From positions 186,001 to 250,000 of the forward strand of contig JACKAT010000002.1 in the NCBI GenBank assembly GCA_020634935.1: a DNA stretch of 64,000 nucleotides, given 5' to 3'. This stretch comes from Anaerolineales bacterium. Its GTDB lineage: Bacteria > Chloroflexota > Anaerolineae > 4572-78 > J111. The notes under the pieces are model-generated. The model was given only the letters and a program-made list of their open reading frames with translations. It did no database searches and was not told where the DNA came from. Below, piece by piece: positions 43,065-51,175 of this stretch. Within the stretch, counting starts at the first letter, position 1. Every line of letters starts with the position of its first letter. The translations under genes were made by a program, and so were the position numbers.

Positions 43065-43378
43065 GTTTGACCGAGATGTGTACCCATCTTTAGTAGATCG
43101 ATCGGGAAAAACTTACCGGAGCGACAAAGCTGGCTTTGTCAAGCTCAAAATAGCGCTTTGTCGCTCCGGACTTTTTATCTCAACAAGGAGAAACCTCTAA
43201 ATTTTGTGACTTTAGGGAAAATTAAGTAAGTACTTTTGGCCTGTTCGATTTATGACTTTCGACCCTGTTATCAATGGCTCAACTGTGATATGCTGGCAGT
43301 AAATTATCGTTACGTCCAAAGAATTAATAGAGACAGTTGTAATAACTAAAAATTTAGAACTTATTGTGAGAAATTTTG
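43065..43378 (+). other. 314-bp gap between giant TadE-like gene and secreted propeller-like gene
   Basis: It contains the strong hairpin at 43116-43175. No convincing gene: the open frame at 43000-43200 runs out of the upstream gene and across the hairpin. A TATGCT near 43291 could be part of a promoter, but no -35 at the right distance was found. Confidence 0.5.
43116..43175 (+). terminator. Probable terminator with alternative nested hairpin
   Basis: CCGGAGCGACAAAGC (43116-43130) pairs perfectly with GCTTTGTCGCTCCGG (43155-43169), then ACTTTTT follows. The left arm can instead pair locally: GACAAAGC (43123-43130) with GCTTTGTC (43133-43140). The two pairings are mutually exclusive. Confidence 0.75.
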
Positions 43379-44860
43379 ATGAACAAGTTGATAGAAAGAA
43401 AAGCCTTTCTTCTTTGCTCGAATGCAGTTATTGTGATCGTAATGCTGGTTGGCGTGGCCGGTGCTTCGGCCAAGAGTTCGATAGTTGATGCCGCTCAATT
43501 ATTTCTAGAAAATAAGACAGGGTCTCCCGCCTTTATTGATAGCCAAGCCGTTCAAACAGCACGGCTAACTCCTCTTGGCACTCGGGCGGCGCGTATTGCC
43601 CAGAGTAATCAATATTTGGCGGTTGCTTACCAACAGGGTAGCGTCATTCGGCTGCGATCGACCAAAAAAGAAGGCGAGGGAGCTTGGATCCCGTTCCCCC
43701 CGGTTCTGGGCAGTGGAGCTGCTCCCAGCTTGGTCTTTTCAGATGATACCACCGTTCATGTTGTTTGGGTTGATACTAATCAACGGCTCATCTACCATGT
43801 CTCCTGTACTTTAACGCTTAACAGAGCCACCTGTGGGACGCCACTGGCCATCAATATCAACAACGGCGATACCGTCGAAGCGCCGGAGATTACCTTTCTG
43901 GCGGGAACGCTTTATGTAGCCTGGGTTAACTCTAGCGCCGCTCAGGTTATCGTTGCTCGCTCAGCCACTGGGGGTTCTAGCTGGCAGTTAAATACTACCC
44001 CCCTTGGCGCCAGTAATTCTTCCGGAAGTACATTGGCTTTGGCGGCCAGTGGCAGCTTGATTCATCTGGCTTATAGTTATAACAGCGGCGCTAACATTAA
44101 GTACTATCGCTCCACTGACGGAAACACGTGGAGTAATGGTCGAGATTTTGGCCCGGATTTTAACTATCTACAGGTTAGCAATCCTACGATTGAGGCCAAT
44201 GGTAATAATGTTTATTTAGCATGGGATAGTTTGCACAAAGATATCCAGTTGGACGACGGTTTTAGAAAATATGGGTTGCTGGGTATATTATCGATCGATG
44301 GGGGTGTCAACTGGGAAGATAGCAACGCAGGCACGCCCGTTACTGACGACCCAAGATACATCACCTCAAATAACGCCTTTGGTAGTGGCACATCAACTGA
44401 TCGCCGGCGAACCAGAGAGGTATCCGGGGCAAACCCGCCAGAAGAAGCCGGCTTACGGCCAAGTCTAGCCCTGACCCCGGGAAATACATTTGCTATCGTC
44501 TGGCAGGAGCGCCCTGACGCCAGTTGCGTAGCTGATGAAAGTGGTACCGTTATTACCTCCAATGGCACCTCGGAGATTCAATACGCAGCTGCGGCCAACC
44601 CGGCCACCCCGGACTCATCGGGTTGGTGGGCCACTAAAACTGCTGTTGACACAGCTTCTATCAATTTTTACTCGATTGATCCGGATTTTGTCATTGATGG
44701 CAGTGGCCGACATGCGGTTTTTATGAAATCAGCCGCCGAGTCAGGTGAAGTCAACTGCCGGGCCGGTGGTGGCGGAAATGAGTATGCTATTTACTATCGG
44801 GGACCTTATTATACTACTGTTGATCCAGATGAAGTGCTTTTCCCCGTTATAGTGAAATAG
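43379..44860 (+). CDS. Secreted sialidase/BNR-like beta-propeller protein
   Basis: 493 residues from ATG 43379 (a TTG is adjacent at 43376). Signal peptide MNKLIERKAFLLCSNAVIV... with hydrophobic core and ASA-K cleavage site near residue 33. The rest has repeated blades with (S/A)xDGxxW-type Asp-box-like turns: YYRSTDGNTWSNG, SIDGGVNWED, ATGGSSWQLN, and repeated VAWVNSS, HVVWVDTN, FAIVWQERPD strands. This fits a six-bladed sialidase-like fold, but the arginine triad of true sialidases is not evident. It has no anchor and ends LFPVIVK. It lies within the pilus locus, so it may be a secreted or surface partner of the adhesin. Enzymatic activity is uncertain. Confidence 0.7.
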   Translation: MNKLIERKAFLLCSNAVIVIVMLVGVAGASAKSSIVDAAQLFLENKTGSPAFIDSQAVQTARLTPLGTRAARIAQSNQYLAVAYQQGSVIRLRSTKKEGEGAWIPFPPVLGSGAAPSLVFSDDTTVHVVWVDTNQRLIYHVSCTLTLNRATCGTPLAININNGDTVEAPEITFLAGTLYVAWVNSSAAQVIVARSATGGSSWQLNTTPLGASNSSGSTLALAASGSLIHLAYSYNSGANIKYYRSTDGNTWSNGRDFGPDFNYLQVSNPTIEANGNNVYLAWDSLHKDIQLDDGFRKYGLLGILSIDGGVNWEDSNAGTPVTDDPRYITSNNAFGSGTSTDRRRTREVSGANPPEEAGLRPSLALTPGNTFAIVWQERPDASCVADESGTVITSNGTSEIQYAAAANPATPDSSGWWATKTAVDTASINFYSIDPDFVIDGSGRHAVFMKSAAESGEVNCRAGGGGNEYAIYYRGPYYTTVDPDEVLFPVIVK

Positions 44861-44933
44861 GTGTTGGCTGTAACTATGAGGCGGTTGGCCTTTTAACGAT
44901 AAGGACCGTTGACTTGGCTACTGAATAAATACT

Positions 44934-45686
44934 ATGTTTGATAAATCTGACCGAAATCGCCGAATCCGAACCAGAAATAGGATGCGCCCTCAACCAAAAC
45001 CCCGACTGCTACAACGGCTTCGTCGGCGAGACATCATTTTATTGGCAGGGTTATCGACATTTGCCTGTTTTGTCGTAATAATTGTCGCTCTGCTGATTTT
45101 GCGCTACCAGCCTATTAATTCGACTACATCAGCGGTGGTCGAAACGGTACCAACGGTATTGCCGATTCATACCGTTACCTTTACTCAAATAACCGGCTTG
45201 ACCCAATTTCAGCCAGCTCAGACTGCCAGTCAGGATTGGGCGGCTGATGCTCAGTTGATTTCGGCTAGCGCTAATTGGCCTGGCGTGTTATCGGTCGGAC
45301 AGGTTGGCGAACCAGTTGAGTGGTCTTATCGCTTCTACTCACCTAGCCTAAAACGGTTGCTAATTACCAAAGTAGAGCCGGATAATCAACTAACCAACGT
45401 CGAACATATTGGCAAAATAACCTTGCCACCACCCACTCTGACTACTGAAAGTTGGCTGATTGATAGCTCGGCTGCTTTGGCCATTTGGCTCGATTACGGT
45501 GGGGCGGAACTGCTCCGACGGAATCCGGGTTTGGAACTGCTCGTCCAGCTACGTGCTATTAAAGACTATCCTGGCCCGGTTTGGATGGTTATTGGTCTGG
45601 ACAAACGAACCCAAGATATTTTTGTGGTGGTTATCGATGCTGCTGAAGGAACCGTAGTATCGATTGACTCATCATTAGAACTTTAA
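44934..45686 (+). CDS. Single-pass membrane protein of unknown function
   Basis: 250 residues. A strongly basic N-terminus (RNRRIRTRNRMRP) and one membrane helix (about 37-60: IILLAGLSTFACFVVIIVAL) predict cytosol-in anchoring. A Ser/Thr-rich linker follows. The outer domain has AADAQLISASANWPGV, WSYRFYSPSLKRLLI, and ends with PVWMVIGLDKRTQDIFVVVIDAAEGTVV; this last strand-pair resembles PepSY-like domains, a weak similarity only. It lies between the propeller-like and TadG-like genes of the pilus region. I do not recognise the gene; a role in pilus or envelope assembly is inferred from place alone. Start ATG 44934 has no strong upstream purine run. Confidence 0.65.
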   Translation: MFDKSDRNRRIRTRNRMRPQPKPRLLQRLRRRDIILLAGLSTFACFVVIIVALLILRYQPINSTTSAVVETVPTVLPIHTVTFTQITGLTQFQPAQTASQDWAADAQLISASANWPGVLSVGQVGEPVEWSYRFYSPSLKRLLITKVEPDNQLTNVEHIGKITLPPPTLTTESWLIDSSAALAIWLDYGGAELLRRNPGLELLVQLRAIKDYPGPVWMVIGLDKRTQDIFVVVIDAAEGTVVSIDSSLEL

Positions 45687-45712
45687 TTCATAAATCATTA
45701 TTCATTATTCAT
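45685..45712 (+). repeat. Heptamer array (TATTCAT type) between genes
   Basis: AATTCAT, AAATCAT, TATTCAT, TATTCAT at 45685-45712. Its reverse complement (ATGAATA) belongs to the NGAATGA family seen at 63456. It starts over the stop of the 44934 gene and ends 30 bp before the next start. Confidence 0.8.
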
Positions 45713-45742
45713 TACCAGTCGGTTTAGTATGTGGAGGCAAGT

Positions 45743-48403
45743 ATGGTAAAGAACTATCTATTACAAATAAAAGCCAAATGCCAGAAGCGATTGCAGCCGC
45801 AAAAAGGCCAGAGCATTATTATTGTGACTTTCGCCTTTTTGGGGCTGCTGGCTATGTTAGGACTGGCTTTGGATTTGGGGCTAGTCTACATCGAGCGCGT
45901 GCGAATCAGCCGTACGACTGACGCCGCTGCCCTGGCCGCTGTAGTTGAGCTGCCCTTTGAAGAAGAAGCGATGCGGCGAGCCGTTGAATTTATTGAACTC
46001 AACGGCTACGATGTCGGGCCAGGAGGGGATACTGAAATACGTGTTAGAGGCTGTGTTGATGTGAACGGCGATTTGGCCAACGTCGATAGTTCCGGAAAAT
46101 TAGGCGATGATGACATTATGCAGCCCCAACCCACCGATCCGTTGGCTGGATACGTGTATCAACACGCCGCCACAGACCCGCCGCGAGCCATTTTCCTCAT
46201 CGATACCCTGTCTTATCAACCCTTTGATAAGGACAATAACGGTGACATTACCACTAAGAACGGCGACAACTGTATCGATGGCTCACTTTACGGCACGGCT
46301 AATAAAATTCGTGTCGCTGGTCAGGTCAATGTTGATATGAACTTTATGCAGTTCTTCGGCTTCGGCGAGGTGCCTGTTTCGGATCGCGCCGTCGGTGAAA
46401 ACGTAACCAACTTGGACGTGGTGGTGGTCTTTGACGTGTCCGGCTCGATGGATTTTGAGACTACGTGTTTCGACTGTTGGGAACCGGTTGGGAGTGGCGA
46501 TCCTAAATTTGATGTTATCGCCCATCCCTGGCCTGACAACGGTAACTTTAATCCTCTACCTGATGCCACCATAGCTAATATCTGCACCCAAGCACCTCAA
46601 TCTATTAGCCACTCAACGGGAAAATATCTAGTCCACGAAGCGGAACTTTACTCGCGGGATGTGCCGTGGCAGGGCTGGCAGTTCGAGCGGCGGGTGGCCG
46701 GCCAGGGCTTTTGGGTTATCCAGCGAGCCGACCGGGGTGCCTCGGGTTCAGATGCTCGCGGATCTTATATCCGAACCCACCCCTTCCCCGTCTACAGTCA
46801 GAGTAGTATTAATGAATTTCCGCAACTTCAGGGAGCTGCTTATAATAATGAATGTTTCGACGGGCCTAACCTTAGTGGGGCTTGCTGGTCGTCGAAAGCT
46901 AGCATTTTGGGTGAGACGCCGCCGCCGAGTACGCCGCCCTATGTAGAGTATGATTTTACCCCCGACTGGAGTGGTAACACTTACGTTTGGATCAGAGCGC
47001 AAGGTTCCGGCAACTATGGCTGGGAATGGAACGGCCGTAGTCCGGGCGATAACCCATCGGGTTACCGCAATTTGCCGGCGTGGCGTAAGGCGATCTTTTG
47101 GCAAATTGGTCGAGCCAACAATACTAATTGGAGCGATATTCAGGGCCGTAATTTTACTAATCTGGATGAATCGGGTGACCAACGCTTGCCCGATAACGAC
47201 AAATGGCGCTGGTTAAGGTTAACTGACCAAGGCTCTCCCGTATCAGTCACTAGCGGGGTTCAGTATACGCTTCGGCTGTATCAGGGCAGCGCCGGCTTCC
47301 AGGTGGATAAAATCATCTTCACTAACTTTAGCGGTGGCGATATAAATACAACCATCGATAAAAATGGCAGTGTTAGTGGCAGCAGCAGCGGCATTACCTC
47401 GGCCTTCAAAACCTTCATCAATCAAAACAGCGGCAAAGGACCGGCGGCGACTGCCGGTTCGGGAACCCGTGAAGCCTGCAATGTCTGTAACCCGGTTTTT
47501 GGAGGTGAGTCGGTTGCTCCGAACCAGTGTTCCTGCAAAACCAGCAGCACCGATGCAGCCTCAGGTGATTACGGAGCCGGTGGCGCAGGCATTGGCTGTA
47601 CTCAGGTGCTGACTGCCACCAACAATTTAAACAACGATCTATTTCATGATGAAGATCCCATTCGCAGCGCCAAAGAAGCCGTTAAGAATTTCGCCGCCCG
47701 GCTCGACCCCAAATTTGACCAGATCGGCTTTGTCGCCTATTCAAATGATGTATTCAACGGCACCACCAACGGTATTCGACAGCGTGCAGAACTGCAATGT
47801 ATTAAATGGGCTACCAAGAATTCGCCCCAAGGTGTTCGGCAGTGCTATGATCCTGCCACTAACCCTATCTCCTACACTCAAGTAATCAAAACCGTCGAAA
47901 TCCATGATAATACCAACGGGACCAATATCCCGATAGGCATGCGGGAGGGTTTAGAGGAGTTGGGGGTAGAAACCCCTAACAATACCAACATCAACTCCAA
48001 TTGTAATCCTGCCATCAATGATAAAAGTGTCTGTGATCGTCAGGGCGCGGCTCGACGGATTCTGGTTCTAATGACGGACGGTTCGCCCAATGATGATGAC
48101 GGATGTCCGGCGCCCAATAACATGTGGACAGGGACTTTTGGCCAAGGTCGAAAAGCTTACGATTGTTCGATTTACTACGCCCAGCAGGCCGCCAATAAGA
48201 ATGTCACCTTATACACTATTGGGGTTGGCTCTGGCGTCAACTTTGACTTGCTAACGGCTATGGCCACCGGAACCGACCCCACGACCGGGGATAAATATTT
48301 TGAACCCCGTGGCGGCGCCTATTTCCCTGCCGCCAAACCCAGCGACTTAGACCTGATTTTCGATACGATTTTATCAAACATCTTTGTGCGGATTGTGGGC
48401 TAG
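45743..48403 (+). CDS. TadG-like pilus protein with a VWA domain split by a carbohydrate-binding-like insert
   Basis: 886 residues from ATG 45743, with GGAGG 5 nt upstream; GTG 45731 is an alternative. Start KGQSIIIVTFAFLGLL is a TadG-like N-terminal helix, followed by TTDAAALAAVVELP. The VWA MIDAS DVSGSMD begins at D231, but the next VWA elements (RSAKEAVKNFAARL, QIGFVAYSND) appear only at about 640; LMTDGSPNDDDG near 778 supplies the last metal ligand. The inserted 400 residues contain EAELYSRD, YVWIRAQGSGNYGW and YTLRLYQGSAGFQVDKIIF, like CBM6/35-type sandwiches. It would present a ligand-binding module within a metal-dependent adhesion domain. Located in the pilus operon. Confidence 0.88.
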   Translation: MVKNYLLQIKAKCQKRLQPQKGQSIIIVTFAFLGLLAMLGLALDLGLVYIERVRISRTTDAAALAAVVELPFEEEAMRRAVEFIELNGYDVGPGGDTEIRVRGCVDVNGDLANVDSSGKLGDDDIMQPQPTDPLAGYVYQHAATDPPRAIFLIDTLSYQPFDKDNNGDITTKNGDNCIDGSLYGTANKIRVAGQVNVDMNFMQFFGFGEVPVSDRAVGENVTNLDVVVVFDVSGSMDFETTCFDCWEPVGSGDPKFDVIAHPWPDNGNFNPLPDATIANICTQAPQSISHSTGKYLVHEAELYSRDVPWQGWQFERRVAGQGFWVIQRADRGASGSDARGSYIRTHPFPVYSQSSINEFPQLQGAAYNNECFDGPNLSGACWSSKASILGETPPPSTPPYVEYDFTPDWSGNTYVWIRAQGSGNYGWEWNGRSPGDNPSGYRNLPAWRKAIFWQIGRANNTNWSDIQGRNFTNLDESGDQRLPDNDKWRWLRLTDQGSPVSVTSGVQYTLRLYQGSAGFQVDKIIFTNFSGGDINTTIDKNGSVSGSSSGITSAFKTFINQNSGKGPAATAGSGTREACNVCNPVFGGESVAPNQCSCKTSSTDAASGDYGAGGAGIGCTQVLTATNNLNNDLFHDEDPIRSAKEAVKNFAARLDPKFDQIGFVAYSNDVFNGTTNGIRQRAELQCIKWATKNSPQGVRQCYDPATNPISYTQVIKTVEIHDNTNGTNIPIGMREGLEELGVETPNNTNINSNCNPAINDKSVCDRQGAARRILVLMTDGSPNDDDGCPAPNNMWTGTFGQGRKAYDCSIYYAQQAANKNVTLYTIGVGSGVNFDLLTAMATGTDPTTGDKYFEPRGGAYFPAAKPSDLDLIFDTILSNIFVRIVG

Positions 48404-48415
48404 ATTGAATGGATA

Positions 48416-48442
48416 AGGCGTAGGGATTCTTTCCCTACGCCT
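48416..48442 (+). other. Perfect 11-bp stem-loop between TadG-like and TadE-like genes
   Basis: AGGCGTAGGGA (48416-48426) pairs with TCCCTACGCCT (48432-48442) around a 5-nt loop TTCTT. No T-run follows, so it may protect or process mRNA instead of terminating. Confidence 0.6.
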
Positions 48443-48472
48443 CAATAGCGCTGTGCCGAAGAGAGGAAGAAA

Positions 48473-49753
48473 ATGTTACGTAAATGGTTGCCTAAAACAG
48501 AAAAAGGGCAAAGTTTAGTGGAACTCGTGATTGTGACCCCTTTGTTGATTTTTTTGATGATCGGGGTTTTTGAAGTGGGTTGGGTTTTGCGGGGGTATTT
48601 GGTCCTGGTTAATGTCAACCGCGAGATCACCCGCTATGCCATCAGGCCAGGTTATATGAACTTTTCCACGTATGGTAACGTGGAGGACAGTTGGAAAAGC
48701 ATCCGTACCTGGGTGGATACCGCCGTTACCGGTCAGCTTCCGCTCAACTTCGATGGCGATCCGGGTGATATTGACCCCAATGTGGGTAATGCAACCTTAA
48801 TCATTTCCCATTTGGTGGCCGATACCGGCTTTCCATGTAAAGATATCAATGATCCGGCCTGTAGTAATTGCGCCGCATTTGAAGACCCTAACTATAACCC
48901 TTTTCCACAGGATGATCTGATCATTGATCCCAGTCTTAGTAAATTCGATTATCAAACTACCCGGATTGGCCCGGATGAAACAGTCACTGGACAGCGGGTA
49001 ACCCGCCAGAATTATACCGAAATTATTAAGAAGATGGTGGCCCAGAATAATCAGTTCAACTGCGAAATTTTAAAGCGAGGCGGTGTTCCTTCGGCTAATA
49101 ATGTGATTATTACTGAATTATTTTATGATCAACCCCAACTGTTTGGTTTTCCTCTTATCTCAAATCCCTTTACCGACCCGGTACCTCTTTATACTCATAC
49201 CACCATGCGTATGATTGGAGCCGCCCGCAGTACGGGTAGTAGTAATGGGGATTTGCTGAAGGACATTGACGCCATAGGACCGATTTGTCTGGCGTTTCCT
49301 TTATTGGCCAATGGGAACAATCTTTCCAACGGCCAAACTGTAGATATCGCCGCTAACGGCTGGCTGCAATGGAATCAAAACACCGGGACTCTCACCCCCG
49401 CTGAATATTTGGACTATTCGCTCCAATTTCCGCAAATGTCCGTTGCCGACTTTGTTGATCCGACCGGCTCTACTGTCGTTTTGAAAACCGGCAGCCGCGT
49501 AAACATAGTCTTTGGTTCGCAGGACGTTAGAGCTTCATTGAAAAACTTGGTCGGCCAGCGAATAATTATTCCCTATTCAAATACCCCTACTGCTAACCCA
49601 GTCGTGGTCGATGGATTTGTATGGGCTACCATCGGGGTAGAAACCAACATTTTGCCGCCGGGTAATGGTGCAGTCACTGGGGTTAATGCCCAATTAACTC
49701 TTGATACACCCGAAAGTAAGTACGATGACTTACCCGAGGCTTGTAGCCCTTAG
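48473..49753 (+). CDS. TadE-like pseudopilin, enlarged
   Basis: 426 residues, ATG with GAGAGGAAG upstream. Starts KTEKGQSLVELVIVTPLLIFL: a GQSLVE motif with Glu at +5, a hydrophobic helix to about 40, and the NREITRYAIR stretch typical of TadE/TadF pseudopilins. The extracellular part is about 370 residues, twice the common length, rich in NITELFY-like beta strands and Cys pairs (CKDINDPACSNCAAF). The C-terminal half has a jellyroll-like pattern (VDIAANGWLQWNQNTGTLT). Such minor pilins are thought to initiate or cap Flp pili. It ends about 230 bp before cpaB. Confidence 0.87.
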   Translation: MLRKWLPKTEKGQSLVELVIVTPLLIFLMIGVFEVGWVLRGYLVLVNVNREITRYAIRPGYMNFSTYGNVEDSWKSIRTWVDTAVTGQLPLNFDGDPGDIDPNVGNATLIISHLVADTGFPCKDINDPACSNCAAFEDPNYNPFPQDDLIIDPSLSKFDYQTTRIGPDETVTGQRVTRQNYTEIIKKMVAQNNQFNCEILKRGGVPSANNVIITELFYDQPQLFGFPLISNPFTDPVPLYTHTTMRMIGAARSTGSSNGDLLKDIDAIGPICLAFPLLANGNNLSNGQTVDIAANGWLQWNQNTGTLTPAEYLDYSLQFPQMSVADFVDPTGSTVVLKTGSRVNIVFGSQDVRASLKNLVGQRIIIPYSNTPTANPVVVDGFVWATIGVETNILPPGNGAVTGVNAQLTLDTPESKYDDLPEACSP

Positions 49754-49837
49754 TATCATTTTTTCTCTGTCGGGGCTTATCTCAACGCTAGTTTTTAATT
49801 CTGGCTTGTCCAAATTATCAAGTAAGGAGCAACAAAT

Positions 49838-49888
49838 ATGGAATTATTCCCTGCTCTTAATTTCCGACCTTTTGAATTACTTATGTAA
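49838..49888 (+). CDS. Candidate 16-residue small ORF with strong SD
   Basis: AAGGAG at 49824-49829 sits 8 nt before ATG 49838, which opens MELFPALNFRPFELLM and a stop. It lies in the gap between the TadE-like gene and the cpaB promoter. It could encode a leader or small protein, or be a chance frame; there is no homology evidence. Confidence 0.3.
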   Translation: MELFPALNFRPFELLM

Positions 49889-49906
49889 AACTTGGCATCC
49901 CAATCC

Positions 49907-49935
49907 TTGACTTTTTTGAATAAAATGATTATTAT
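49907..49935 (+). promoter_or_regulatory. Strong sigma70-like promoter for the cpaB-tadC genes
   Basis: TTGACT (49907-49912) and TATTAT (49930-49935) with 17-bp spacing, followed by GGGAG and ATG 49986. This suggests that the secretion-core genes can be transcribed independently of the upstream pseudopilin genes. Confidence 0.75.
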
Positions 49936-49985
49936 ACCCATGCTAGCGTCCTTTTCGTCTAGTTTTGATGAAAGGGAGAATTAAT

Positions 49986-51062
49986 ATGCAACGTGGCAGA
50001 CTGCTGATCATTCTTGGAATTATCCTTGGTCTGGCAACGGTGGGTGCGGTTGCTTTCCTGCTGCTTAACGGGGGAAGTACGACTGTACTACCTGGTGAGG
50101 CGGAGCCCACGCCTGTTCCTGTACAGTCGGAGGAAGGTGGTGGTATCCCCACTACGCAGGTGATTGTTGCCCTCCAACCCATTCCGCGTGGTTCGGAATT
50201 TGTTGCCGGCTCGATCGGGCGTCGCGATTGGCCGGCTAATAACGTACCACCCGAAGTCATTGCCGATGAAGCTGAGACGATCGGAAAAGTTGCTAAAACA
50301 GAAATTGTTCAAGGCCAGGTTATCGTTCGCAGTATGTTGGTTGATGTTGGGGTGGAAGGTGAAGCTTCACTCAGCATTCCCCCCGGTCGGGTAGCGGTAG
50401 CCTATCCTATTGATAGCCAATCCAGCGTATCATACGCTATTCAACCCGGCGACTCAGTTGACATCTTAATAACCGCTTATTTTGCGGATGTGGACGAAGA
50501 GTTTCAGACACCGCTGCCCAATAAGACTCGCTTCTTCTTTCCATTATTCGATAATGAAACCGGGGCTCAAATTGGGCTGGAGTTAAGCGAAGAAATTGAT
50601 GAAGGGCGCTTTGAATTAGGGGCGGGCGATGTCGCTTCAATTGTAATTCCTAGCACTACTCAAATACCCAGACGAGTGGCTCAACTTACGGTCCAATCAG
50701 CCAAAGTATTGCGAATTGGTCCGTGGATCGATTTGCCAGCTCCTGCCCCACCTGAGGATGGCAGTCCACCACCGCCACCACCACCACCTGATGTGGTAAC
50801 CTTAGCTGTTACCCCACAGGATGCTCTAGTTCTTTATTGGATCCGAGAAAATAGGATCAACAGCGAAATAGCTTTAAGAGCTGCTGGTGAAGAAGAAGCC
50901 GACCATTTGACCGAGGCGGTTACGTTGCAATATATGCTTACCCGCTTTAATATTGCGGTTCCGCCTAAAATCGAATTTATCATGATCCCATCTATCTTCG
51001 ATCTGCTGGAACAGACGGAAGGCTTACAACAACTTGAAGGTAATACAACACCTCAAGAGTAG
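49986..51062 (+). CDS. cpaB: Flp pilus assembly protein CpaB/RcpC
   Basis: 358 residues from ATG 49986, with GGGAG about 9 nt upstream; the open frame continues to 49965. One N-terminal membrane helix (about 5-27) is followed by an SAF domain: IVALQPIPRGSEFVAGSI, and the GQVIVRSMLVD segment, as in RcpC/CpaB. A Pro-rich stretch (PAPAPPEDGSPPPPPPPP-like, near 245-265) lies before the C-terminal domain. The protein is periplasmic or extracytoplasmic; in diderms it partners with the secretin, but no secretin gene is present here. It begins the core pilus set cpaB-cpaE-cpaF-tadB-tadC. Confidence 0.92.
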   Translation: MQRGRLLIILGIILGLATVGAVAFLLLNGGSTTVLPGEAEPTPVPVQSEEGGGIPTTQVIVALQPIPRGSEFVAGSIGRRDWPANNVPPEVIADEAETIGKVAKTEIVQGQVIVRSMLVDVGVEGEASLSIPPGRVAVAYPIDSQSSVSYAIQPGDSVDILITAYFADVDEEFQTPLPNKTRFFFPLFDNETGAQIGLELSEEIDEGRFELGAGDVASIVIPSTTQIPRRVAQLTVQSAKVLRIGPWIDLPAPAPPEDGSPPPPPPPPDVVTLAVTPQDALVLYWIRENRINSEIALRAAGEEEADHLTEAVTLQYMLTRFNIAVPPKIEFIMIPSIFDLLEQTEGLQQLEGNTTPQE

Positions 51063-51067
51063 TCAAT

Positions 51068-51123
51068 AACAAAGTTGCTCATACGCAAGAATGGTTGTAC
51101 ACCATTGTGTATGAGCCTTTGTT
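51068..51123 (+). other. Long three-part stem-loop between cpaB and cpaE
   Basis: AACAAAG (51068-51074) pairs with CTTTGTT (51117-51123), GCTCATAC (51077-51084) with GTATGAGC (51109-51116), and AATGGT (51090-51095) with ACCATT (51101-51106), closing a TGTAC loop. TCTTTATAAA follows. It may be a terminator, attenuator or RNase site. Confidence 0.7.
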
Positions 51124-51175
51124 TCTTTATAAATCAAAAGTCTGCTTGCATAACTAAGTATGCCGGGATAATTAT

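Noticed and set aside
49701..49910. 69-codon frame between the TadE-like gene and cpaB as a possible Flp pilin
   Set aside because: It begins inside the TadE-like gene, has no SD and lacks the G/E+5 prepilin motif.
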